Shown here piece by piece: positions 36,560-47,249 of a DNA stretch of 64,000 bases (position 1 is its first letter; each line of letters starts with the position of its first letter). The notes below the pieces were generated by a model, which searched no databases, had not been told where the DNA came from, and saw only the letters and a list, made by a program, of their open reading frames with translations. This stretch comes from Sambucus nigra (taxonomy: Eukaryota; Streptophyta; Magnoliopsida; Dipsacales; Adoxaceae). The position numbers and the translations under genes were made by a program. The stretch lies in the NCBI GenBank assembly GCA_949130495.1, contig OX422208.1, positions 688,835,702 through 688,899,701 of the forward strand, given 5' to 3'.

Positions 36560-37400
36560 CAATCCATAAATCCAAATTGCGCACGGGGAATACCATTAGA
36601 AATTTAATTCAGATACCTACAAGATTCCTTTAGGCTGCTCCCAGGATCGAGAGTTGACTTTGGGTAAAACGGGGCTTAGAAGCGTTCGTCGGTACTTTGG
36701 ACGGGAGATTGTCAAACAGTAATGGATCGTTCATCCAAACCATAAGTCAGATTTTTACACGGGGTGGACCGTTGGAACGGTTATGCGAGGTAATTTTAGG
36801 TTCCAAAGAGCTCCACTCAGTTCAGAGAGATGAATTTAGTCAACCGGGGCCCAGAAGTGCTCGGTGACCTTTGGGAGTAAAACGGGTCGTTCCTCCATAT
36901 CGTAAGGGTGATTCACGCACGAGGTGGACCATTAGAAAGGGTATTCAGTTCCCTTAGAATATTCATTCAGCCTCATTTGAGTTGAAGAGTTGACCTTGGT
37001 CAAACGGAGTATGGGAGCGCTTCTCTGGATCAATTTTTGGGGGAAAACGGATCGTTCGTCTGAACGGTTATGCCATTTCACGCATGGGCTGGACCGTTGG
37101 AAAGGGGTTTCAGTGTCCTTCGAGGATCCATCGAGCTTTTACGCTAACGATGGAGTTGATTGGGGTCAAACCGGTGCCTGAGAGCGCCCGGTGGCCTCTA
37201 AATTGATTTTCAGAAATAAAATGGTCTGTTTGTCTGAACCGTTATGTCGATTCGTGCATGGGGTAAATAATTGTAAAGGTTATTCAGATCCCTTCAAAGT
37301 TTCATTGATCTTTCGCTCTGACGATAAGGTTAACCGGAGTCAAACGGGCTCAGGAGCGCCCGATGACCTCTAAATCTCGGAGTTTGACCTAGAGTTTGTA
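36560..37400. repeat. diverged tandem repeat, period about 155-178 bp
   Basis: Five imperfect units start near 36560 (partial), 36653, 36831, 36986, 37152 and 37328 (partial). Each has the same order of motifs: GTTGACnTTGGTCAAACGG, GAGCGCnCGGTGACCT, GGGTCGTTCnTC, CACGCACGGGGTGGACCGTTGGAA and TTCAGTTCCCTT. Units are perhaps 65-75% alike. No family was recognised. Confidence 0.75.
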
Positions 37401-37462
37401 GTGAAACGAGAAGGTGTTGGGGACCTAAGGAGAGACTTAGATAATCCTAGAATGTGATTTAT

Positions 37463-38029
37463 ATAGTGTGTAGTGGTGGCAATTCGTGTGCGTCGTGTCG
37501 TGTTCGGGTCGTGTCATGTCGGGTTCGTGTCAAGTATTAGTCAACCCTAACCCGACCCATTTAACTAATCGTGTCAGATGAGCAAACACTAACCCAACCT
37601 ATTTATTATCGTGTCATGTTCGGGTTGACCCGCATAACCCATTAAGTAAAATATAAAATAATTTTTTTCTTCTCTCTTAACCAATCATACCAATCATAGG
37701 CCTACAATAACTTAAATTTAATTAATTTTAACTCCTTTCAAGACATAAATAATTTATCATCCGATTCTCCATGAATTTTATAGAATGCCTATCAAGATAT
37801 ATAAATTATCTAATATATTCTCCATAAAATACGAGTTAAGCGGGTCTATTCGTGTCATTTTTGAGTTATACGTGTTTGACACTAACCCAACCCGTTTATT
37901 ATTCGTGTTGGCGGGTCGTGTCATATTCGGGTTCGTGTCAAGAAATTATCAACCCCAACCCGCTAAATTCATGTCGAGTTCGTGTCGGATTATCGTGTCG
38001 TGTCAAAAATTGTCACCCCTAATAGTGTG
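37463..38029. mobile_element. hAT-type MITE with 8-bp target duplication
   Basis: The element 37471-38021 (551 bp) begins TAGTGGTGGCAATT and ends AATTGTCACCCCTA, terminal inverted repeats with two mismatches in 14. It is flanked by identical ATAGTGTG copies (37463-37470 and 38022-38029). The 8-bp TSD is the hallmark of the hAT superfamily. Subterminal sequence is rich in CGTGTCGTGTTCGGG-type repeats in both orientations. No transposase ORF is present, so it is non-autonomous. Confidence 0.85.
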
Positions 38030-38322
38030 TGTATATATATATATATAAGAAAATAAAAGTCAGAATCGATCACTATTTCTACCCTAGCATAAGTTTTATC
38101 TCATAATACCACCTATGGAAAAACCCATGTTTGAAACAAACACCCATATCGACATTTGTATGATCAAATTTGGATCATAGGTCCATTGGTTCACGGTTTC
38201 TCAAAGCAAACTCCATTGATCGTGGTTTCTCGGAACAAGCACCGTCGATTTGAAGGTCTGATTTCTACAAACAAGTGCGTCGATTAATCTACTATCATGT
38301 TGGGTCAATTTCGTACCCATTA
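38030..38322. other. unassigned sequence left of the copia element
   Basis: About 290 bp with a TA-rich start and no ORF. It contains GTGGTTTCTC/TCGATTT-like words that also occur right of the copia element (44587-45200), consistent with one sequence split by the insertion. Confidence 0.4.
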
Positions 38323-38327
38323 GTGGT

Positions 38328-39227
38328 TGTCAGAACAGCTTTTCCAAAGTTAAAAGCTGTTAACGTGTTGGTGCAAAACATTGAAAATGACAAAGTGTTG
38401 CTTTGGTTGTCCCACATCGGTTTGGAGTTTAAAATGAGTTGGGTATATTTACAATTTTTTTGGAACCAATGGGCAAGCCCTTTGGGCATTAGATGTTTTG
38501 TGTGTATGGGTGGGGGACTTATTGGGCCAAGTTACACAGGCGCGCGCGCGCCGCCGCCGTCCGTCCCTTTCTGGTCGGTGCCCGTGTCCGGGTCTTGGGC
38601 TCATTAAGAAATAATTTTTTGGACAAATCCAGAACTGTTTATTGGGCTTAAAAAAATTATTTTTTAACCATTTTTTAATTCCGAAAATTAAAACGTTATT
38701 ATATCTGAGTTGAAATATTCAACCCAGTTGCCCACTACTTACCAGATTTTTCTCTCCACGTTTTTGTCCAACGTCTCTTTTGTCTCCCCATAAAAGAGGT
38801 ATTCCACCTCCGTTTTTAACATACCTGTTCTGCAACTTCTCAACACACAAAAACTGCTTCTAAATTTATTTATTTTTCTGCACTGGTATAATAAATCCGC
38901 CCCAGATTTATTATTAGACTCGAGCAATTATTACGAATGGATGTACATGGATCGGATTGATTCTTGTGCTTTATCAATCCGTATTTTAATTATTGGAGGC
39001 TGTTTTATCCTAGGGGTGGCGAGGCTTTCAGACTGTCAGCACACATTGGGCAGAGCCGCGAAACACCTTAAAGAGAGCGACATTGTCTGCGACTCATCCG
39101 TGTTCTAGACTGGACCTGCGTCCGGGATTTCTTATATTTTTATGTCCTAGATTTATTTGCTCCAAAATTGGGTAATTTCGTTTCTAATTTTTAATTCTGT
39201 ATTTAATTATTTGCTGCTACTACAACA
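38328..39227 (+). repeat. 5' LTR of the copia element
   Basis: 900 bp. It contains an AGCTTTT...AAAAGCT inverted repeat near its start and a GC-rich block with the perfect palindrome GGCGCGCGCGCGCC (38539-38552). A TATA-like box CATAAAAGAGG (38789-38799) lies about 240 bp downstream of that palindrome. Confidence 0.95.
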
Positions 39228-39253
39228 ATTTTAAGGTGTTCTGAAATTCTGCC

Positions 39254-39976
39254 ATGGACGAAATTAACTCAAGTAACCTTAATAAGCCTTTCAAATATGA
39301 AGGCACCCGTTTTAAACGTTGGAGCAAAAAATTGCTATTTTATTTAACTACGAAAAAAGTCGCATCATGTGTTCAATTTGACAAACCCGCAGTAAATAAT
39401 CCACCTGCTGTTGAGGAAAGCAAAACAATTAGAACTTGGGAGGAAAATGATTTTTTGTGCAAGAACTATATTCTGAAGGCTCTAAGTGACGAACTTTATG
39501 ACTATTATGGCAATTATAAAACTGCGAAAGATGTTTGGGTTGCACTCTTTAAAAAATATGACACGGAGGAGGCGGGTGCTAAAAAATATGTCGTCAGCCG
39601 TTATTTGAAATTTCAAATGACGGATGACAAATCTGTTGTTGCTCAAACCCATGATTTGCAAATGATTGCCCATGAAATTATTTCCGAGGGCATGGTTTTA
39701 GATGAGCAATTTCAGGTGGCTGTAATTATTGATAAATTGCCTCCACTATTCAGAGAGTTTAAAAATATTTTGAGGCATAAGTCTAAAGAATTTTCACTAG
39801 AGTCACTTATTACTAAATTGAGAATTGAGGAGGAATCTCGAAAACAGGACTATAAAGATGAAATTCTTGTTTTGTCTAACAACAAAAATCAGAAAAAGAA
39901 CCACACTCCAGTTGTTTTAAAAGCAAACGGAAAAAATATGAAAAATCAGAAAAAAGAGCCACAACCAAAATTTTAA
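39254..39976 (+). pseudogene. copia gag (capsid part)
   Basis: A 240-codon ORF starts 27 bp after the LTR. MDEINSSNLNKPFKYEGTRF and KRWSKKLLFYL match the N-terminal DUF4219-like start of copia gag, and WVALFKKYDTEEAGAKKY, LKFQMTDDKSV and IIDKLPPLFREF match the UBN2-type capsid domain. It ends with a Lys/Asn-rich tail at a stop created by a 1-bp frameshift in an A/T run near 39970. In the next frame the CCHC knuckle FKCGKPGHMARKC follows (about 40050-40092), preceded by one TAG stop. Confidence 0.9.
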
Positions 39977-39984
39977 AAATCAGA

Positions 39985-42900
39985 CTCAGACTCAGAATAA
40001 GTATAAGAACCCTGAAAATGGGAACTCTAGCAACTCGGGATAGTTTCTCTGTTTCAAGTGTGGCAAGCCTGGCCATATGGCTCGCAAATGTCGCAATGTG
40101 CCACAAGCACAAGCGAATTTGACCGAAGAGGACCTATGTGCTATGATTTCAGAAATCAACATGGTTAGCGGTGCCGAAGGGTGGTGGTTGGATACTGGCG
40201 CTTCCCGCCATATCTGTTATGACCGTAGTCTGTTTAAAACTTATTCTGAGACTGCAGATAAGAAGGTGTTGTTGGGTGATTCTCACTCCACTGAGGTTGC
40301 TGGTACTGGAAATGTGGAATTGAAGTTCACTTCGGGAAAGACTATTATCCTCAAAGAAGTTCTTCACACTCCCGAGATAAGGAAAAATTTGGTTTCGGGC
40401 TATTTTCTCAACAAAGCTGGCTTTACTCAAACTTTTGGTGCTGATTTATTTACTTTGACCAAGAATGGAATTTTTGTAGGCAAGGGTTATGCCACTGATG
40501 GGATATTTAAGTTGAATGTTGATGCTAATAAAATTTCCCCTTCTGCTTATATTGCTTGTTCATTTAATATTTGGCATGCTAGGCTATGTCATGTTAATAA
40601 ACGACTTGTTAAAAATATGAGCACTTTAGGATTAATTCCAGAATTATCATTAAATGATTTTGAAAAATGTGAATGGTGTAGTCAAGCAAAAATCACAAAG
40701 ACACCACATAAATCTGTTTTTAGAGAATCTGAACCACTTGATTTAATTCATTCAGATATTTGTGAATTGGATGGTGTCACAACTAGAAATGGCAAACATT
40801 ATTTTATAACTTTTATTGATGATTGTTCCGATTATTTATTTGTGTATTTAATGAAAAATAAAAGTGAAGCGTTTGACACGTTTAAAATTTTCCTTAATGA
40901 AATTGAAAATCAATTTAATCGGAAAATAAAAAGGTTACGTAGTGATAGAGGCACCGAATATGATTCTGGACCATTTATTAAATTTTCTAAAACCCACGGT
41001 ATTATTCACGAAAAAACTGTCCCTTATTCACCCGAAATGAACGGTAAAGCCGAAAGAAAAAATAGGACATTAACTGAATTAGTTGTTGCTATTTTATTAA
41101 ATTCAGGGGCTGCCTCACATTGGTGGGGTGAAATTATTTTGACTGTGTGTCACGTGCTTAATAGAATTCCTAAGACTAAAATGAAAATATCTCCTTATGA
41201 AATGTGAAAAAATATTAAGCCCAACGTGACATATTTTAGAACGTGGGGGTGCTTAGCCTATGTACGTATACCCGACCCTAAAAGGTCTAAATTGGCAAGT
41301 AGACCATATGAGTGCGTTTTTATAAGGTATGCTATTAATAGCAAAGCATACTGATTATATGACTTGAAAAATCAAGTAATTATTGAATCAAATGACGCGG
41401 ATTTTTATGAAGATAAATTTCCTTTTAAATTGAGAAATAATGGGGGCGAGTCATCCACTAATATTTCTTTAAATAAAAATAAAGAAAATAATGAATCCAT
41501 TTTAGAAATTCGAAAAAGTAAAAGGGCTCGTGTGGAAAAAGATTTTGGTCCCGACTTTTATGCTTACACTTTAGAGGAGGATCCTAACACTATTCAAGAA
41601 GCTTTATCTTCTTTAGATGCCGATTTATGGCAAGAGGCTATTAATGATGAAATGGATTCTTTGGAAACAAATAAAACTTGGCATTTAGTAGACCTTCCTC
41701 CTGGGTGTAAAACAATTGGGTGTAAATGGATTCTTAAAAGGAAATTAAAACCTGATGGCACTGTTGAAAAATATAAGGCACGTCTTGTTGTTAAAGGTTT
41801 TAGACAAAGAGAAAATGTAGACTTTTTTGATACATTTTCACCCGTGACTAGAATAACGTCTATACGTGTACTATTTGCTATAGCTACCTTAAATGATATA
41901 ATTGTACACCAAATGAATGTTAAAACTGCATTTTTAAATGGAGAATTAGAAGAAGAGATTTATATGGATCAACCTGAAGGTTTTATTGTACACGGTCAAG
42001 AAAATAAAGTATGTAAATTAGATAAATCTCTTTATGGACTCAAACAGATACCTAAATAATGGCACGATAAATTTGATAGCCTAGTCATCTCTAATGGGTT
42101 TAAAATTAATGAAAGTGACAAATGCATTTATTATAAATATGTAGAGAACATTTTCACTATCATATGTCTTTATGTTGATGACTTGCTTATATTTGGTTAT
42201 AATATTCATGCCGTAGAAAATGTTAAATCATTATTATGTGCTAATTTTGATATGAAAGATTTGGTTGAAGCTAATGTAATATTGGGAATTAATATTACTA
42301 GGTCAGAAAAGGGACTTTCTTTGGATCAATCTCATTACATTGAGAAAGTTCTAAAGAAATATAATTACTTTGACTGTAAACCTGCTAGTACTCCATTTGA
42401 CCCTAGTGTAAAGTTATTTAAGAACACTAGCGACAGTGTAAATCAAAATGCTTATGCAAGCATTATTGGTAGCTTACGTTATGCTACAGATTGCACTAGA
42501 CCTGACATAGCTTATGCTATGGGAGTACTATGTAGATTTATCAGTAGACCTAGTATGGAGCATTGACATGCTATTGAGAGGGCATGCGGTACCTTAAAAG
42601 GACGATGAACCTCGGATTGCACTATAATAAGCATCCCGCTGTCCTTGAAGGATTTAGTGATGCAGACTGGAACACCCTATCTGATGATTCTAAGGCTACT
42701 AGTGGATATATATTTAGCATCGCTGGTGGTGCAGTTTCTTGGAAATCTAAGAAACAAACTATTTTGGCTCAATCCACTATGAAGTCTGAGATGATAGCGC
42801 TAGCTACTGCTAGTGAAGAGGCATGTTGGTTAAGAAACCTCATGTGAGATATCCCATTATGGGAAAGACCGATACCAGCCGTTTTGATTCATTGTGATAG

Positions 42901-43102
42901 TACCGCGGCTATTGCAAAAGTTGAGAACCGTTATTATAACGGTAAGAAACGACAAATACGTCGTAAGCATAGTGCTGTTAGAGAATTTATCTCTACGGGT
43001 GCTGTGAGGGTGGATCATATACGGTCTGAACAGAACTTAGCTGATCCTTTGACGAAAGGACTAGCTAGGAAAAAGGTGTGGAACACCACGAAAGGGATGT
43101 GA
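39985..43102 (+). pseudogene. copia pol: knuckle, protease, integrase, RT, RNase H
   Basis: Domains in order: zinc knuckle; protease WWLDTGASRHIC (40183-40218); GAG-pre-integrase WHARLCHVNKRLV...CEWCSQAK; integrase core with DLIHSDICELDG, RLRSDRGTEYDS and NGKAERKNRTL, giving the D-D-E triad; RT with KARLVVKGFRQRE, MNVKTAFLNGELEEEIYMDQ and active site YVDDLLIFG (about 42172-42198); RNase H with [21 protein letters not shown] and HCDSTAAIA. Stops at 41205 (W position), 41353, 42057 (Q position), 42564 (W position) and 42845, plus a frameshift after 42566, disable it. All catalytic residues are still readable. Confidence 0.9.
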
Positions 43103-43676
43103 CTAAAGCCCTTGGATAAATGAGTCATTTGTGATGGTAACCCAACATATAGACTGGAGATCCCAAGAAATATGTTCAAAGGGTAATAACAAGTCACAAG
43201 TGATATGAGTTGAATCATGCTATTATTAATTAATATAGAACGGGGTTTTACTCCGAGTCCATCCCTAAGGAGCATGATATCCTGAAGCGAGTTAAGGATG
43301 AGTTATGATAACTCTTAATGAGATCTATAGCTTTATTTTGAGTGGGGTACTTAGCTACATGAGTATTCTTGATAGATTCACCTATGTGAATGTGGAAGTG
43401 TGACCGCTTCCTATGGATATTTTGGGCAAATTCCTAAAGCGTTCATTATACTGGGATAGAAGCACATGGCCGTAACGTGCTAGCTATTAGACTTACATCC
43501 AAGTAGGGTTATGTGTGGGATGTTGTCAGAGATAGAGTTCAAAACTACGGTTACTCTAGTATATTATGAATCATCTTTACTACGTAAAGGTTCAAGTCGA
43601 AAGACTCCTTTGCTTATGCACAATTCTATAGATTAATGCTCGATAAAAATGTTTTCAAACTTTGCAAGTGGGGGAT

Positions 43677-44581
43677 TGTCAGAACAGCTTTTCCAAACCT
43701 AAAAGCTGTTAACGTTAACGTGTTGGTGCAAAACATTGAAAATGACAAAGTGTTGCTTTGGTTGTCCCACATCGGTTTGGAGTTTAAAATGAGTTGGGTA
43801 TATTTACAATTTATTTGGAACAAATGGGCAAGCCCTTTGGGCATTAGATGTTTTGTGTGTATGGGTGGGGGACTTATTGGGCCAAGTCACACACGCGCGC
43901 GCGCGCCGCCGCCGTCCGTCCCGCCCGGCCCGTGCCCGGGCCCGGGTCTTGGGCTTGGGCTCATTAAGAAATAATTTTTTGGACAAATCCATAACTGTTT
44001 TTTGCGCTTAAAAAATTATTTTTTAACCGTTTTTTAATTCCGAAAATTAAAACGTTATTATATCTGAGTTGAAATTTTCAACCCAGTTGCCCACTACTTA
44101 CCAGATTTTCTCTCCACGTTTTTGTCCAACGTCTCTTTTGTTTCCCCATAAAAGAGGTATTCCACCTCCGTTTTTAACATATCTGTTCTGCAACTGTTCA
44201 ACACACAAAAACTGCTTCTAATTTTTTTTTTCTGCACTGGTATAATAAATCCGCCCCAGATTTATTATTAGACTCGAGCAATTATTACGAATGGATGTAC
44301 ATGGACCGGATTGATTCTTGTGCTTTATCAATCCGTATTTTAATTATTGGAGGCTGTTTTATCCTGGGGGTGGCGAGGCTTTCAGACTGTCAGCACACAT
44401 TGGGCAGAGCCGCGAAATACCTTAAAGAGAGCGACATTGTCCGCGACTCAGCCGTGTTCTAGACTGTATCTGCGTCCGGAATTTCTTATATTTTTCTGTC
44501 CCAGATTTATTTGCTCCAAAATTGAGTAATTTCATTCTTAATTTTTAATTCTGCATTTAATTATTTGCTGCTACTACAACA
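43677..44581 (+). repeat. 3' LTR of the copia element
   Basis: 905 bp, followed by TSD GTGGT. It differs from the 5' LTR mainly in the GC-rich block (43890-43955) and by a duplicated GTTAAC (GTTAACGTTAAC near 43707). The identical ends and length support one insertion event. Confidence 0.95.
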
Positions 44582-44586
44582 GTGGT

Positions 44587-46436
44587 GATTCGTGTTTTGT
44601 ACCTAAATGAATACCCAAGGTGGGTCGATGGTTCATTTTTGTTAATAAACAAGGTTGATTTATCGTGATATAACTCTGAAATGAGTCGATTTGTCATGCC
44701 CATAGTGATTCCCCTTTAGACTGAGATGTAAACTCATAGTGACTTGGATTTCAGACAACGAAATAGCAATGGTGAGTCGATTTTTGTTGTAAATCTCAGG
44801 TTTGTTTGGTCAGTGGTTTATTTTTTTCTTTTGTATGAAGGCTTTTGACTCCTTATCCTGTATAAACTATCGGTTTCCATAGTTTCTTTGGGGGGTCATC
44901 TTTTTCACTTGCTTAAATCTGAGATCGATCGATTAACGCTAGAGGTTCACCGAATTTTCAGTTTGTTGAGTCGGCTTGGTGTCGATGATGGTAAACCAAT
45001 TTCAATGACGAGTCAATTTTGGAATCAATAACAGTTGAGTCAGAGATAAACAACATACCCACGAAGGTGGTTCGCTGAAGTGCAACTCAGAGTTGCGTCA
45101 TTTTTTTTGGTTTGTTGATTGTGGTGAGTCGGTTTGGTTTCTCTTTTTATGCTACTGCACTGGCTTGTTTTTAATAAACCATTGGTTGTTCGATTTATAC
45201 TGTTGAATCATTTATGTTGATCTTGTTTTGAGTAAATCATGACGGTGTAAATACTAGATTCTTTAGTTTCTTTGGACAGGTGTTTCGGTTCTACACATAC
45301 ACATGAAATTGGTCTCTCATATGGTGAACAAGGGAATGCCGATGGCAATATTATTCGAGAAAGAAGGTACTATTCTTACCGGAGCCATTTGTGATCTCGT
45401 TGGAGTTAGCAGGTGTGAGGATGAAGGCACCCATGTGATGTTTGTAGCATTAGAAATGGTTTTTATGGGACAGGCTCTAATGAGCAATAAATGCTCCAAT
45501 TACATGATTGTACGCTCAAAGATAAAAAAAATGCTTGTATGTCGTATTTTACAAATACTCACACTCCTTTGACCTTATTGTCGTGTCAATTATGCGTTGG
45601 ACAACAACTCTTGTCATAAGAACACATGGGTTTTGTTTTTTATTTGATAAATATGTATATTTATATTATTTAATATTAATATTATTTAAGGGGTAATATT
45701 ATTTTTATTTCATCGAAATATTTTAACAGTTTATTTTCTTTTCAAATAAAAGTTAAAAATCCTTATACCCTATTATTTCTCTCTCATTCACAACAAAAAA
45801 TAAACTTATTCTTTATCCCAAAAATTATACCCATAATTTTAAAAAATGAACTATTAAAAAAAAGCAAGGACTATACATATATATTCATTTTATATTAATA
45901 AATATTTAATACATATAAATAAAAAATGACTTAATAAATCGTGACACAATATCACATAATACAAAATCTTGATTTTTTTTATTTAATACGAACCTCATCT
46001 AAATAAAAGAGACACGATACGATACGACACAAGATTTTTATTTTTTTACTTAACACGAACACATCTTTATTAAGACACAATACAAAATCCTATTTTTTAT
46101 ATCTAACACGTACGAATGACCCAAATAAAAGCAACACGATACGAAACCAATTTTTTTAACCAAAGACGATCACAATTCAATTAAAAAGAGACCAGGCACA
46201 TGAGACAAGGCACAATACGATATTACACATAATATTTTAAAAAAATAAGATACGAACACAATCCAATTAAAATGTTATATGCCATGAAATCTCATTTTTT
46301 ACCTAGCACAAAAATTACTGAAATAAAATGTGATATGACACGATCCAATTAATTCACGACACGACACGACACGACACGACAGAAAATTAAATATATGATT
46401 CTTGAAGTTTAGAACAAGAAAGGCCAAAAATTAATT

Positions 46437-46476
<40 letters not shown>

Positions 46477-46537
46477 TAAAACATAAATAACTTTTTTTTC
46501 CAAATTATGATGAAAAAAATAATTTATGTTAACATTT
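44587..46537. other. unassigned AT-rich sequence
   Basis: 44587-45300 has recurrent GAGTCGATTT/GAGTCGGTTT words but no clear period. An 89-codon ORF at 45303-45572 (MKLVSHMVNKGMPMAILFEK...) follows a TTTGGACAG acceptor-like sequence. I recognise no family and consider it doubtful. From 45900 to 46390 there are recurrent ACACGATACGACACAA/TTTTTTACCTAACACGAAC blocks like degenerate subterminal repeats of the hAT MITE, with a (CACGA)5 run at about 46362-46381. Confidence 0.4.
46438..46474. repeat. (TA)n microsatellite
   Basis: An uninterrupted TA run just left of the foldback element. Confidence 0.9.
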
Positions 46538-47241
46538 TATACGTAATAAGGGAATGATTAAAAATAAAAATGAAATATTAAAAGTAGCAGTTTAATTGAC
46601 AGTTCTAAGGGACTGATTAAAAATAAAAATAATTATTTGATTAAAACTAATTAAAAAGTGCATGTATAACAATAATTCGAAAAAAGAGTAATGCAAAAAA
46701 AAATACAAACTTGTGTCTTGTTGTGTCGCGTTTGTATAAAAAAAAACTCTTGTATTATCCGAGGTTCTAAAAAAAGCAACATGACACGACATGATGCGAA
46801 ATCTCATATTTTTTTTACCTAACACTAATATGACCTAAAAAAATAAGCACCACGACATGAACTAGCACGCGAAACTTCACAAAACATTATTTCAAACACT
46901 TAACAGAATGTTAGTCATTTCATGTTGAGTTTTAAATGGTTCGTGTTCGTGTCGGATAAAAAAATACAAACTTGTGCCGTGTTGCGTTGATGTCCAAAAT
47001 AATTTTTTTGGGCCGGCACGATATGACAATACAAGAGTTTTTTGGACATAAACGCGACATGACATGACACAAGTTTGTATTTTTTTTGCATTACTCTTTT
47101 TTTATAATTATTATCATACTTCCACTTTTTGATTGCGGTTAATCAAATAATTATTTTTATTTTAATCAGCCCTTAGTATTGCAATTAAACTGCTACTTTT
47201 AATATTTTATTTTTATTTTTAATTAGTCCCTTATTATGTAT
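46538..47241. mobile_element. foldback element / large inverted repeat
   Basis: The left arm (about 46538-46765) is the reverse complement of the right arm (about 47015-47241) at roughly 85% by eye. Both begin TACRTAATAAGGGA at the outer end and share AAAGTAGCAGTTTAATTG and AGAGTAATGCAAAAAAAA. The central 250 bp carries ACACGACATGA-type repeats in both orientations. It has no ORF and no clear TSD. It could be a MITE or a hairpin made by inverted insertion of two related repeats. Confidence 0.65.
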
Positions 47242-47249
47242 ATATAATT

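Larger units (their letters stand above)
9626..37440 (-). mobile_element. Ogre-type Ty3/gypsy element (backbone of the left block, degenerate)
   Basis: In minus-strand order there is a putative 5' LTR/leader (about 33.56-37.4 kb), gag (33.5-32.6 kb, 24035-23949, 15021-13940), protease (13.7-13.4 kb), a linker, RT (12.2-11.4 kb), gRNH (11.4-10.98 kb), aRNH (10.9-10.35 kb) and integrase (10.33-9.63 kb). The gag halves are separated by two younger elements (15022-23948 and 24036-32574), and the integrase is cut by Tat element A. Across the GTAAA duplication the gag similarity continues in register when the 8.9-kb insertion is ignored. All parts carry many stops and frameshifts. The 3' end lies left of the window. 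The right limit at about 37440 is approximate. Confidence 0.7.
33561..37440 (-). repeat. putative Ogre 5' LTR and leader region
   Basis: The region lies upstream (on the minus strand) of Ogre gag. It has no coding similarity and has features fitting a long LTR: a good TATA box on the minus strand (CTATAAAAG, 36411-36419), inverted repeats just upstream (CCTATC-AATC-GATAGG at 36453-36468 and TGCCAATCGGCA at 36508-36519) and a tandem array further upstream (36560-37400). A GAAGGTGTTAGGCACCC stretch near 35498 resembles text I associate with Ogre-type LTRs. Precise LTR ends and PBS were not found, so the call is an inference. Confidence 0.4.
38328..44581 (+). mobile_element. full-length Ty1/copia element (mutated)
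   Basis: The LTRs 38328-39227 and 43677-44581 both run TGTCAGAACAGC...CTACTACAACA. The element is flanked by perfect 5-bp duplications GTGGT (38323-38327 and 44582-44586). The interior encodes gag, protease, integrase, RT and RNase H in the copia order on the plus strand, and a polypurine tract AAGTGGGGGAT (43666-43676) precedes the 3' LTR. The coding region has one or two frameshifts and about six nonsense codons. LTRs differ by a few percent, suggesting moderate age. The copia lineage is not assigned. Confidence 0.95.

Noticed and set aside
39482..39673. Minus-strand ORFs inside the copia gag and pol
   Set aside because: Shadows of the plus-strand coding frame.
45303..45572. 89-codon ORF as a possible host gene
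   Set aside because: No recognised family, no supporting exon chain, and surrounded by repeats. Kept only as a note in the unassigned region.
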